From: Planctomycetaceae bacterium
GTDB lineage: Bacteria > Planctomycetota > Planctomycetia > Pirellulales > UBA1268
Reading direction: 5' to 3'
NCBI GenBank assembly: GCA_003509235.1
Contig: DONH01000300.1
Coordinates: 1 to 10,195, forward strand
DNA length: 10,195 nt
In this document: piece after piece, positions 1-9,000 of the stretch
Layout: every line of letters starts with the position of its first letter
How positions within the stretch are numbered: the first letter of the stretch is position 1
Made by a program: the position numbers and the translations under genes
The notes under the pieces: model-generated
What the model was told of the DNA's origin: nothing
Databases searched by the model: none
What the model saw: the letters and a program-made list of their open reading frames with translations, nothing else

Positions 1-942
1 AAGGTGAAAACCATGATCACTCCATAGAACAACATACGTGTTCTTTGCGTGAGGACTTGCTCTAAGTGCATCGATTACGAGACCAACGCACGAATCAACG
101 AAGCTAATAGAAGCAAGATAAGCCTGAGTTAATTCTCGCTGCTTTCCGTGCCTCAACACTTCTGCATGCGTTGGAGCAACTGCGTAACTATTAATATTCA
201 AAAAGTTTTTTGGTACATCATCAAGATCCCAACTGGGGATACGGGGGAGCCAAATCGCCTCGATATCATATTTTCGAAACCAGCATGGCGGAGCAAAGAG
301 AGGCACATGTGGCCGAAAAAAACCTACTGAGAGGAAGAATGGGTTTTTGAAATCACTGTGGAAAAAGTTTGCCGCATTCTGCGCCAATTTGAAATCAGCC
401 ATTTGTGCGTCTTCATCAGGGTACTCGCCCCAATCCCATGCACCACTCCAACGAGCAGGCCTATTCATTACACCTTTGGGACGTCGGCCCTTTTCTCGTC
501 CCAGTGATTGATCAATCGCCTCGGAAAGCCTCCCGGTGAATCCGTGATGAAGCACTTTCCCGCCAGCTAACGTGTAGTACCCATGATCTTTCAGGTACCG
601 CTGCATTGTTGGAACATCATTCAGCGCTGGTAATTCGTCATACCTTGGGCCAATCTCATAACTACCATGCGTCGTTGGCGCTACACCCGACATAACGCTG
701 ACGCGTGATGAAGAACAGACGGGTACCGCGCAATGCGCATTACTGAAGTTCCTACCTTGAGCTGCGAGTTCATCCATATTTGGAGTCGACACATCCGGAT
801 GTCCTCCTAGGAACCCAGTCCAGTCATTTAAATCATCTATGCTGATCATCACTACATTCGGTCGCTCAGCACCGTTACTCGATTTGTCATTCCAAAGTAC
901 TCCAAAAAAAATACCTAAAATTACTAAAGCATAACGACACAT
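1..942 (-). CDS. Iduronate-2-sulfatase-like type I sulfatase, 3' end cut by window edge
   Basis: A 314-codon frame opens with ATG at 942 and runs off base 1 without a stop, so the C-terminal part is missing. A GGAG ribosome site (953-950) lies 7 bases before the ATG. Residues 1-25 look like a signal peptide, so the enzyme is probably exported. Sulfatase landmarks are in order: RPNVVMISIDDL with metal-binding Asp36/Asp37, STPNMDELA, the nucleophile region Cys76-Ser-Ser-Ser-Arg80, GGKVLHHG with Lys129 and His132, GFFRPH with His212, and WSDHG with Asp309/His310. GFFRPH and WSDHG are typical of the iduronate-2-sulfatase branch of arylsulfatases. The expected role is hydrolysis of a sulfate ester on a glycan; the substrate is not known. 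It resembles the sulfatase at 4093-2621 more than its direct neighbour. Oddity: the third motif position is Ser, where maturation enzymes normally see Pro or Ala. Family call is secure; activity is uncertain. Confidence 0.92.
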   Translation of the reverse strand, partial: MCRYALVILGIFFGVLWNDKSSNGAERPNVVMISIDDLNDWTGFLGGHPDVSTPNMDELAAQGRNFSNAHCAVPVCSSSRVSVMSGVAPTTHGSYEIGPRYDELPALNDVPTMQRYLKDHGYYTLAGGKVLHHGFTGRLSEAIDQSLGREKGRRPKGVMNRPARWSGAWDWGEYPDEDAQMADFKLAQNAANFFHSDFKNPFFLSVGFFRPHVPLFAPPCWFRKYDIEAIWLPRIPSWDLDDVPKNFLNINSYAVAPTHAEVLRHGKQRELTQAYLASISFVDSCVGLVIDALRASPHAKNTYVVLWSDHGFHL

Positions 943-949
943 CGTTCAT

Positions 950-953
950 CTCC
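950..953 (-). promoter_or_regulatory. Ribosome binding site of the edge sulfatase
   Basis: On the minus strand GGAG is followed by 7 bases and the ATG at 942. This good spacing supports 942 as the start and not the out-of-frame ATG at 949. Confidence 0.6.
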
Positions 954-1049
954 GCACTGAGAAAATAACTTTTATTATCTGGCAATACATAAAGTGCCGT
1001 GGCTATCCTGATGCGCTTAGGCCAACTCTTTGATGTTTTGCTGAAATGC

Positions 1050-2525
1050 TTACAAGCCCACCTGCAGGCAAAGGTGCAGTGACTTTGCAATTGTTGGCTG
1101 TGCTGCAAACGTATCACCACTTGCAACCGAATAGCTCTTTAAAGCCTTAGCAAGATCACGTGTCACGGCTTCACTGCCTGGGCGTCCGAAAAAATTATGT
1201 AATTCATCAGGATCCTGTTGGCTATCAAAGAGCCAAGGGCGATCATTCACAGAAAGCACTAACTTATAGCGTGAATCGACTACACAAATCCAACTAGCCT
1301 TTGTTCCTGCATTTCGAAGAAAGGTATGCTTTGTCGTCTCCCCAGAAACTCCACGGTGGAAATCCTCCGACAAATCCCTTCCTTGAAAATCACCCGCAGA
1401 GGAATTGTTACCAGCCAGGCGAAGAAGTGTCGGTGTAATATCAACAGTACCAACCGGTTGTTTGTAAACAGAGCCAGCAGATAACTTATCTGGGAATCTG
1501 ATGAGCATGGGCACTCGTGCTGACCCTTCATACGGATTTCCTTTATTAAGCCGATCGTGCTCATAACAAAGATCACCATGATCAGAAGTCATCATGATGA
1601 TTGTTGAATCAAGCTTGCCGTTCGCCTCCAAAGCTTTAAACAAACGCCCGATGTTATCATCAAGGCATCTCACCATACCAAAATATTGTCTCATCGGATC
1701 AGCTTTAAACGTTGTGTGACCTTTTTCATCACCTAACCACTTTGGTCCAACAACGTCATCACGACCATACGTTCGGGGTGGAAGGAATCGTAGGTGATTA
1801 AACATCGTGTCATAAGGGGCACGTACGGTATTGGGACCATGAGGGTCGGGATAACTTACCACTGCAAGAAACGGCTTATTTTCTTTTGCGGTGATAAAGT
1901 CAATGCAGCGATCTGTAAGAAAGTCTGTTGCAAATGTTTGCTTATCAGCGTTATCTAGGCTGTAGGAAGGCACACCTTTCTTATCGTGAGCAGCCACCTC
2001 TGCACCCGTCTTGGTCAGTTCCAACTTTTTCCAATGGCCGCGGTTAAACATGTATTGTTTGTCAACAAAGCCACCATCGATTTCTGGAGACCATTCAGGC
2101 TTGCCCGAGCCACCCAAATGCCATTTCCCAATAAATCCTGTTTCGTATCCTGATTTATTTAGTATCGACGCAAGCGTTGGAATATCTGTCCGAAGTTTGT
2201 AATTATTTGCCGGCACACCTGTATTTTGTGGATAAAGTCCCGTAATCATTGCTGCCCGACATGGCGAACAGACTGGCGCAGTTGCATATGCTCGGGTACA
2301 AATCACTCCCTCACTTGCAAGCCGATCGATATTCGGTGTTGTAACTACAACTTCTGGCCCCCACATCTCGCCTTGCTCTTTTGATAAATGATTTCGGTAA
2401 CAACCAAGAGTTCGAAAATTATGCTCGTCAGTCACAATCAGCAGAATATTTGGAGATTCTGCAGCTCTGACCATTTGGAATCCAGCCAGCAATAGAACGA
2501 TCACCAGAAATCTCATGGCACCCAT
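1050..2525 (-). CDS. Exported type I sulfatase (arylsulfatase family)
   Basis: This 491-residue protein is near the usual full length for a planctomycete sulfatase. A signal peptide covers about residues 4-22 (hydrophobic core followed by VRAAES). The sulfatase fold follows: SPNILLIVTDEHNF with metal-binding Asp33/Glu34/His35 region, TPNIDRLA, the formylglycine motif Cys86-Ser-Pro-Cys89-Arg90 (C-x-P-x-R intact), GKWHLGG with Lys134 and His136, DPHGP with His229, TSDHGD with Asp315/His316, and Lys328. It should hydrolyse sulfate esters outside the cytoplasm after formylglycine conversion of Cys86. The Asp-Glu-His metal segment and the missing GFFRPH motif put it in a different branch from the two flanking sulfatases. 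ATG at 2525 has only a weak purine-rich leader (AGGTTGG); ATG at 2516 (residue 4) begins a more typical signal peptide and is an equal alternative. The 95-base gap upstream and 107-base gap downstream fit a shared transcript. Substrate unknown. Confidence 0.94.
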   Translation of the reverse strand: MGAMRFLVIVLLLAGFQMVRAAESPNILLIVTDEHNFRTLGCYRNHLSKEQGEMWGPEVVVTTPNIDRLASEGVICTRAYATAPVCSPCRAAMITGLYPQNTGVPANNYKLRTDIPTLASILNKSGYETGFIGKWHLGGSGKPEWSPEIDGGFVDKQYMFNRGHWKKLELTKTGAEVAAHDKKGVPSYSLDNADKQTFATDFLTDRCIDFITAKENKPFLAVVSYPDPHGPNTVRAPYDTMFNHLRFLPPRTYGRDDVVGPKWLGDEKGHTTFKADPMRQYFGMVRCLDDNIGRLFKALEANGKLDSTIIMMTSDHGDLCYEHDRLNKGNPYEGSARVPMLIRFPDKLSAGSVYKQPVGTVDITPTLLRLAGNNSSAGDFQGRDLSEDFHRGVSGETTKHTFLRNAGTKASWICVVDSRYKLVLSVNDRPWLFDSQQDPDELHNFFGRPGSEAVTRDLAKALKSYSVASGDTFAAQPTIAKSLHLCLQVGL

Positions 2526-2620
2526 TTTTCCAACCTACTTTGATAACTATTTTTATTAATCTATTGTGCTTTTTTGAGAACCCATAGCGAACAGCCGATA
2601 TTCTCCCAAGAAAGCCGCTA

Positions 2621-4093
2621 TCACAATCTTTTTGATTGAAATGGCGTTGATGGAATTTTACCAGACGCACGTGTATACAATGCCGCACGGAGTCGCTCTA
2701 TTACGTCATACGTTTCTGAATCTGGATCAGTCGCTAAATTATGGAATTCCATTGGATCATTCTGATGATCATAAAGCTCCACTCCGGCCTCTCCCTCAGC
2801 CCACTCTGTGTATCGCCAACGATGATCACGAATGCTACAGCCCATTACTGGCTGTCGCAGCCGTGCATCAGCTGGACGTAGGACCTGCGTAACTGCGTAG
2901 CCTCCCCATGGCACAAGCGGGTCGACTAAAAGTGGACTCAAGTCGCGGCCGGGCAACCCGCTGGGTGCTTGTATTTTTGCAAGACCAGTGAGGGATGGAT
3001 ACACATCAATAAACTCAACCACGCGCCGACAAACCTGACCATTCCCTGCCATGCCAGGAGCCCGAATAATCAAGGGCGTGCGAGCTGCCTGCTCAAAAAG
3101 GGTGCGCTTCTGCCAAACTCCAAGGTGATCCCCAAGATGATATCCGTGGTCACTCCAGAGAACAATGATTGTGTTTTCGGTAAGGCCAAGCTGATCAAGT
3201 GCATCGAGTAGACGACCAACCTGTGCATCAATAAACGAAACACAGGCGTAATAGGCCAGTGTTGCCTGAATCAAAACATCCTTCTCAAGTCCGTAATGTG
3301 GATTTGAACAATTATGAGCAAAGGCTGCGATTGGTATATCTTCCCGGTCATCTTGTGGAGCGTATGGCAACTGCATCGTTTCAGCTGAATAAAGATCGAA
3401 ATATTTCTTTGGAGCGATGTACGGTGTATGCGGACGAAAAAATCCAACCGCCAAGAAAAAGGGGCTGGACTTATTTGTAGACATCATTTGTATAGCTTCT
3501 GTGGCAATCATGCCGTCCGTCTGTTCTTCGTCACTCCCTTCTGCCGCAAGCCAGCTGAGTGCCGCAGAAATTTTTTTATTTGGCTCTGCATTAAAAACAA
3601 GATTTTCTTCAGCAGTGTCTCGCCCTTTAGGATTGACTACACGCATCCACGAGGGTGGATCATCCAGGCCGTCGGATCCTATTGAAGCAGGGACGTTGTA
3701 ATGAAAAATCTTACCCACCCGGGAAACGTAATAGCCAGCCTGCTGAAATGCCTGGGGGAGTGTTACGACATCTGGAATTTCTTCTCGGAAATGTCGATCA
3801 AGATCATAAACCTTTATCTGATCAGGCCGGAGACCAGTTAGAAGAGAAGCCCGCGTTGGATTGCATAGCGGCAACTGGTTGTACGCCCGTTGAAAACAGA
3901 CACCCCATTCAGCGAGCCGATCAATGTTTGGCGTTTTCGCAACTTGATCACCATAACACCCAAGCGTGCACGCCAGGTCATCGACGGCAATAAACAAGAT
4001 ATTTGGCTTCGTGACCTGCGTCGTCTCTGCACAAACGACACAATCATATGTCAAAAAAAGAAGGGCGAAGAGCGTCCATGTTAACTTCAACAA
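2621..4093 (-). CDS. Iduronate-2-sulfatase-like exported sulfatase (TTG start)
   Basis: A complete 490-residue sulfatase of the iduronate-2-sulfatase type. Residues 1-22 form a signal peptide (hydrophobic stretch ending CVVCAE). Landmarks: [12 protein letters not shown] with Asp38/Asp39 for the metal, KTPNIDRLA, formylglycine motif Cys77-Asn-Pro-Thr-Arg81, VGKIFHY with Lys128 and His131, GFFRPHTP with His222, [11 protein letters not shown] with Asp315/His316, Lys329, then the C-terminal subdomain ending near DPMEFHNLA. Human IDS has the same GKVFH, PFFLAVG and SDHG blocks. The reaction should be removal of sulfate from a sulfated sugar in the periplasm or outside. Start: no ATG precedes the signal peptide in frame; TTG at 4093 (or the next codon, also TTG, at 4090) follows GGGAGG at 4104-4099. 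It is the first of three sulfatase genes on this strand and lies 137 bases after the aminotransferase. Uronate-sulfate specificity should not be assumed, since planctomycetes carry many paralogues of this type. Confidence 0.95.
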   Translation of the reverse strand: MLKLTWTLFALLFLTYDCVVCAETTQVTKPNILFIAVDDLACTLGCYGDQVAKTPNIDRLAEWGVCFQRAYNQLPLCNPTRASLLTGLRPDQIKVYDLDRHFREEIPDVVTLPQAFQQAGYYVSRVGKIFHYNVPASIGSDGLDDPPSWMRVVNPKGRDTAEENLVFNAEPNKKISAALSWLAAEGSDEEQTDGMIATEAIQMMSTNKSSPFFLAVGFFRPHTPYIAPKKYFDLYSAETMQLPYAPQDDREDIPIAAFAHNCSNPHYGLEKDVLIQATLAYYACVSFIDAQVGRLLDALDQLGLTENTIIVLWSDHGYHLGDHLGVWQKRTLFEQAARTPLIIRAPGMAGNGQVCRRVVEFIDVYPSLTGLAKIQAPSGLPGRDLSPLLVDPLVPWGGYAVTQVLRPADARLRQPVMGCSIRDHRWRYTEWAEGEAGVELYDHQNDPMEFHNLATDPDSETYDVIERLRAALYTRASGKIPSTPFQSKRL

Positions 4094-4098
4094 AATGC

Positions 4099-4104
4099 CC
4101 TCCC
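4099..4104 (-). promoter_or_regulatory. Ribosome binding site fixing a TTG start
   Basis: GGGAGG on the minus strand stands 5 bases before TTG at 4093 and 8 bases before TTG at 4090. It is the strongest Shine-Dalgarno match noticed here and decides for a TTG start of the sulfatase. Confidence 0.6.
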
Positions 4105-4230
4105 ATACTGGACTAATCTTTGCTTAACAACAATTCAGTCTAGCAACTTTAAACGAACACAACCTATAAAGCATCTCTGAGGTGCAGCGATTAGAACAAT
4201 TCGGACACCCATACCCAACTAAAAATAGTT

Positions 4231-5589
4231 TTACTCAAGACTTAATAAAGCATCTTGAACTACAGCGAGTCCTTCGTTTAACTCTTGATTAGATATAGTT
4301 AATGGCACAAGAAAACGCAGGACATTGCCGTGCGCACCACATGTCATCAGTATTAAGCCGTGCTCGTAGCAATATTGAACAACTGCTTGGGCTGCCACCT
4401 TATCAGGCTGCTTAGTTACTTGGTCAGACACCAGTTCAATCGCACGCATAGGGCCAAGCCCTCGTGTTTCACCTATCGACCGAAAACGCTTTGAGAATTC
4501 CTCCAGCCTGTGACGGAGAATCTCTCCGATTTCCTGCGCATGCGCGAGAACCGCTGGATCTTCAAAACGATCAAGTACCGCCAAAGATGCTGCACACGCG
4601 ATCGGATTTCCACAGTATGTCCCTCCAACGCCGCCTAGCCCAACGGCATCAATGACGTCTGCCCGACCTGTCACCGCTGAGAGAGGAAGGCCATTCGCCA
4701 AACCTTTAGCCATAACAACAAGATCAGGCGTAACATCCAATTGATGGCACGCTAACAGGCTACCAGTCCTCCCAAAGCCAGTCTGTACTTCATCAAAAAT
4801 GAGCACAACACCGTGCTCATCACACCATCGACGGAGCATTTGAAGAAACGGCGCAGGTGCAGGCACAAACCCACCTTCACCGGCAACAGGCTCAATAATT
4901 ACTGCAGCAACGTTAGTCTCACCAATCTGAGTCGAAGCTATCTCAGCAAATGCATGAAATACTTCCTCACAAAGCTTGCTGTTATTTGAACAATCAGAAC
5001 GATCTGAAATTTCTTTTTGACTAGGCCATCGATAAAAATCTGGATAAGGTGCCCGGTAAACCTCAGCAGGAAATGGAGCGAATCCACTTTTATAAGGATG
5101 TGCCTTTGCTGTGAGTGCCATCGCCATATACGTTCGGCCATGATATGCATGACCAAAAGCAATGACCGCCTGTCGACCAGTTTTTACACGTGCAAACTTA
5201 ATCGCGTTCTCAACGGCTTCAGCTCCGGAGTTTGCCAAAAATGTTTTGCACGGAGCAGCTTTTGGTAAAAGCTGATTTAGACGTTCTGCTAGTTGGATAT
5301 ATCCTTCGTAGGCGACGACATTAATACTGGTATGAACAAACTTTTCAGCTTGCTTTGCGATAGCCTGCATTACTGCAGGATCACGGTGACCAAGATTCGT
5401 AACACCGATACCACTTGAAAAATCTAGGAATGAATTTCCATCAACATCCGTGACAACGGACCCCTCAGCATGAGCTGCTACGAGAGGCGTTGTGTGAAAA
5501 GGCCCCGGAGACACATGCTGATGCCTTGCTTCTGTGAACTTCCGCGAACGCGGCCCCGGTATCTCAGTTTTTAAACAAATAGATGACAT
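4231..5589 (-). CDS. gabT: Class III PLP aminotransferase, GabT-like (4-aminobutyrate transaminase)
   Basis: A complete 452-residue fold-type I, class III aminotransferase. Family features: GSVVTDVDGNSFLDFSSGIGV (about 43-63) at the N-terminus, NSGAEAVENA (120-129) with phosphate-binding Ser-Gly-Ala, GHAYHGRT with Tyr149/His150 stacking on PLP, IIEPVAGEGGF (231-241) with the Glu residues that act in the GABA half-reaction of E. coli GabT, DEVQTGFGRTG with Asp266 and Gln269, and the Schiff-base Lys295 in MAKGLANGLPL. GGVGGTYCGNPIACAA (319-334) also fits GabT. The usual reaction is GABA plus 2-oxoglutarate to succinate semialdehyde plus glutamate in the cytosol; acetylornithine or other omega-amino acids remain possible. 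No signal peptide is seen. Residues about 186-222 are longer than in E. coli GabT, with a YRWPS start as in some actinobacterial forms. ATG at 5589 has GGAG 11 bases upstream, a rather long spacing. No succinate-semialdehyde dehydrogenase is next to it. Family secure, exact substrate less so. Confidence 0.9.
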   Translation of the reverse strand: MSSICLKTEIPGPRSRKFTEARHQHVSPGPFHTTPLVAAHAEGSVVTDVDGNSFLDFSSGIGVTNLGHRDPAVMQAIAKQAEKFVHTSINVVAYEGYIQLAERLNQLLPKAAPCKTFLANSGAEAVENAIKFARVKTGRQAVIAFGHAYHGRTYMAMALTAKAHPYKSGFAPFPAEVYRAPYPDFYRWPSQKEISDRSDCSNNSKLCEEVFHAFAEIASTQIGETNVAAVIIEPVAGEGGFVPAPAPFLQMLRRWCDEHGVVLIFDEVQTGFGRTGSLLACHQLDVTPDLVVMAKGLANGLPLSAVTGRADVIDAVGLGGVGGTYCGNPIACAASLAVLDRFEDPAVLAHAQEIGEILRHRLEEFSKRFRSIGETRGLGPMRAIELVSDQVTKQPDKVAAQAVVQYCYEHGLILMTCGAHGNVLRFLVPLTISNQELNEGLAVVQDALLSLE

Positions 5590-6035
5590 TTTCTTTTATT
5601 CTCCAAGATAGAATCAGGCCACAGAACCGAATCTATTATGTACGCAAACCGTCAAATTTTTGTTCTCTTCCCTCATGACATTCCATTCAAATTTTGATTT
5701 CCAACAGAACAATTCGCACCCCCTAATAGCAGTATAGGGACATAGTGTTGTTTGTTTCTTTTTTCCTGCATTATCCACTATCAAGTTTTGTGATTGTGTT
5801 GGTAATTTTTGGCACGATGAACCAATCCGGGATCATGACAGATTTTTATAATAGTAATGGGAACAAGGACATCGCAATCTGAGTGAACCAAAGTTTATTT
5901 GTCTGCCAACGTATCCCAAATATGTAAAAACATTAGTCCGATAGCGATATCTGCGTTACGCTCTTTCAAGATGTCAACAGGTGCTATCTGCATCCCTAGT
6001 CAGAGCCGGCATCAAGTTCTTCGCCCTTATCCACA
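5590..6035. other. Divergent intergenic region (446 bases)
   Basis: This gap separates the minus-strand aminotransferase from the plus-strand heme protein and should hold promoters for both. I see no convincing gene: the only small frame noted (5817-5882, 21 codons) has no ribosome site. The region is AT-rich in its middle part. It contains an exact TATAAT on the plus strand at 5847-5852, a TGGCACG box at 5810-5816, and a widely spaced inverted repeat GATAGC/GCTATC at 5940-5945 and 5983-5988 that could be a weak operator. An in-frame TAG at 5997-5999 rules out any start for the heme protein upstream of it. No tRNA, riboswitch or terminator was recognised. Confidence 0.7.
5847..5852 (+). promoter_or_regulatory. 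Possible -10 box for the heme protein gene
   Basis: An exact TATAAT matches the sigma-70 -10 consensus. No recognisable -35 hexamer stands 16-19 bases upstream and there is no TG extension, so it would be a partial promoter. Initiation near 5859 would give a leader of about 177 bases. Such hexamers are common by chance in AT-rich spacers. Confidence 0.3.
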
Positions 6036-9000
6036 ATGAAGCATCTCTTTCAAAATGTGTTTTTTATATTCATTCTTTTCCTTGGTCTTGCATTCAAAGC
6101 ACCAATCGTTTTTCCGCAAAACCTAACGAAACATCTTTTGGACCAGACCAGTGAAGCCCTCGCTTCTCAGGTAAGAATGAGGGGCGATCCCATTCGTGGC
6201 GGAATTTTATTCCACACATCAACTGCCGGGTGCGTCAAGTGTCACTCTGACGGAAAATTTCCCTCTCCTCTGGGACCAAAACTCACAGATATCGATCCTA
6301 CAACATCGGACATTTATCTTATCGAATCCGTCCTTCATCCGTCTCAGGTGATTCGCAAGGGATCTGAGACTGTTTCAGTTCTTACGACAAACGGGCAAAT
6401 AAAAACCGGGATACTCGCTTCACAAAACACGACACAGATTGTTCTCCGTGAATTGACAGACCTTTTAAACCCTACAGTTATTCCGCAAAGTCAAATTGAT
6501 AAAATTGAAAAAACTTCACTATCAATAATGCCACAAGGCCTTGTTGATAGCCTGCGGAATGAAGGTGATTTTTATGATCTCATGCGATATGTCTTTGAGG
6601 TGGTGCATGGTGGTTCACATCGTGCTAGCGAACTGAGACCAACGCCTGAGGAACTGGTCATTAAAGATGACTCAGTCGGACTCGATCACGCGGGCATTCT
6701 TCAACGACTCGGAACAAAGGACCTGAAAGCCGGCAAACGAATTTATCTCAGCCACTGCAAAAACTGTCATGGCGTGGATGGAAATGAGCCTACTCTTCCT
6801 CTTGCTCGATCCTTTAGCGCTCAACCTCTGAAAAATGGCTCTGACCCATACAGCATGTTCATGACGCTTACGAAGGGAAGCGGGCTCATGGCCTCGGTGC
6901 AATACCTTTCGCCAAAAGAACGATATCAGGTTATTCACTACATTCGTGAAGCATTAATTCAGCCGAGTAATCCGCAATACGAGGTCGTTGATTCGTCCTA
7001 CTTGGCAGGGCTGCCGAAAGGAACAGGCCTCGGTGAAATTACTGAATTCAAACCTCGTGACTTCGGTCCTGCTCTTGGTTCTCAAATTGGAACACAGGTA
7101 AATAACGCGCTTACTATCAAACTCGATGACACAACAACTGCGAGCTATGACCTACACCGCATGAAGCTTATCGGAATCTGGGAACATGGCTTCCTGGATT
7201 TAACAGGTACACATCACTACCGTCAGCGTGGTGAACGAATGCCCCAGATAGAAGGAGCCTTACTGCCAGGTCTCGACGGATGGCGATGGGCCTATGCTGG
7301 TTCTTTTGATGAGACTGATGGTCTGAAGCCCCCGCGTGGACCACTTGATGAGCAATTCATGCGGTACGAAGGGTACTCGCTGTACGACAATGATGTAATC
7401 CTTCGCTACACAATCGAGGAACGATCCATCCTCGAATCATTGCATAATACACCCACCGACTGTGGTCCCTGTATTGAGCATACCCTCCATATTGGGCCCG
7501 GACAACGGCCACTTGCATTATCGGTCGCTAAGTTCCAAAAGATTGGAAGTGATTCGGGAGTCTACAAACTCAATGGCTCATCACAAGAAGGTTTACGAGG
7601 AGCAGCAAAAGAATGCTCAGCGATCATCACAGAGATTTCACCAAAAACAAAAAATATTGTTGAATCAAAACGTGCACATGAACTGGACTTAGGTACAACA
7701 GAGAGGACGATCCTTGTTCGATTCCGGACAACTCAAACAGGGACACTGGTCTCCTCCGCACCTCCAACCGGAAAATGGACACCGCATGGAAAAACATTAT
7801 TCCTTCGAGGTGATGACCTGGTTTTTGACATTGGGTGGGTTGGTGCACTTCGTGGAAAAGCTGATATTCGTGACGGAGAATGGCATGTCGCAGCAGTCGT
7901 TGTCGGTGTTGATAAAACACAACTTTTTGTTGATGGAAAGCTTCTAGCTACGCGTCAAGAATTCCATCGCCCCCCTGTGAATGGACACGTCTTCAAAATT
8001 GGTTCAACCGCGACTGATTTTGGTGGTGATTTTAAGGGTGATATTGGGTGGGTTCAAATTTATCAAGGAGTCATGTCTGACAAAGATCTTCCCGGACTTG
8101 CAGCCGGAAAGCGTACTCATACGGAGCAACTCCTTTTTGAATGGGATTCAGCAGAGCCAACAGATCGTAATCAACCACCTGAGACAATCAACCGTGTGGC
8201 TGCAAGCGCACGTGGTGACACTGCTGGTTTGGTTTGGGAGGTACAGGAGGATGGGCGGCTTACGATGACCATCCCCGCTGGAAAGAAAAGCAGGGATATA
8301 AAAATTTCTATACTCTCGGCAAAAAACACCTGTGAGAAATTGCTCAAGGAAATCAAAGACACAGACAATAAACCCGTTACAACACTCACAACGAAGCTCT
8401 CAGGGAGCTCTCGACGATGGCCTGAGACCATTCGCGTCCGTGGGCGACAAGGTGCTGATATAAATGGCTATGCACTTGATACTATTCCCATTCCATTCAG
8501 CAACCCCTGGAATGCATGGATGCGGACAAGTGCTCTTGATTTTTTTCCAGATGGACGTGCGGTCGTTACAACACACGGCGGCGACGTCTACATCGTTTCT
8601 GGAATTGACCACGCTCTAAGTACTATTCAATGGAATCGATTTGCAGCAGGACTCTTCGAACCTTTTGGAGTGAAGGTTGTAGATGAAACAATATATGTCA
8701 CGTGCCGTGATGGAATGAAACGACTTCATGACTACAACGGAGATGGTGAAGCCGACTTTATTGAATCATTCTGGAATGATGATGATGTCTCATGTGTTTT
8801 TCATGGATACAATTTCAATCTGCAAGTGGATGATGAGGGGAACTTCTATTTAGCCAAGGCGGGGCAACACACAGATCATCATCGGCCGGGAACAATTATG
8901 AAGGTGCCGCCGCAAGGTGGAGAGGCCGAAGTTGTTGCCTGGGGCGTCCGTACGCCCAACGGAATGGGTCGACTAGCCGATGGCCGCTTCACTGTTTCAG

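Noticed and set aside
3655..3993. 112-codon plus-strand frame opposite the sulfatase
   Set aside because: Antisense to a well-supported sulfatase covering its active-site region; composition follows from the coding strand.
4218..4231. AACTA / TAGTT hairpin just after the aminotransferase stop
   Set aside because: All but one pair per arm is A-T, the stem is 5 pairs, and no T run follows on the minus strand.
5810..5826. TGGCACG box resembling the -24 part of a sigma-54 promoter
   Set aside because: The -12 part should show GC ten bases after the GG; here CA stands there, and the TTGC element is absent.
5817..5882. 21-codon ATG frame in the spacer
   Set aside because: No ribosome site, no hydrophobic or other recognisable pattern, and it spans the TATAAT; too short to support.
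5969..5990. Minus-strand TTGACA (5977-5972) as a promoter for the aminotransferase
   Set aside because: No -10-like hexamer lies 16-18 bases downstream, and it is about 380 bases from the gene.
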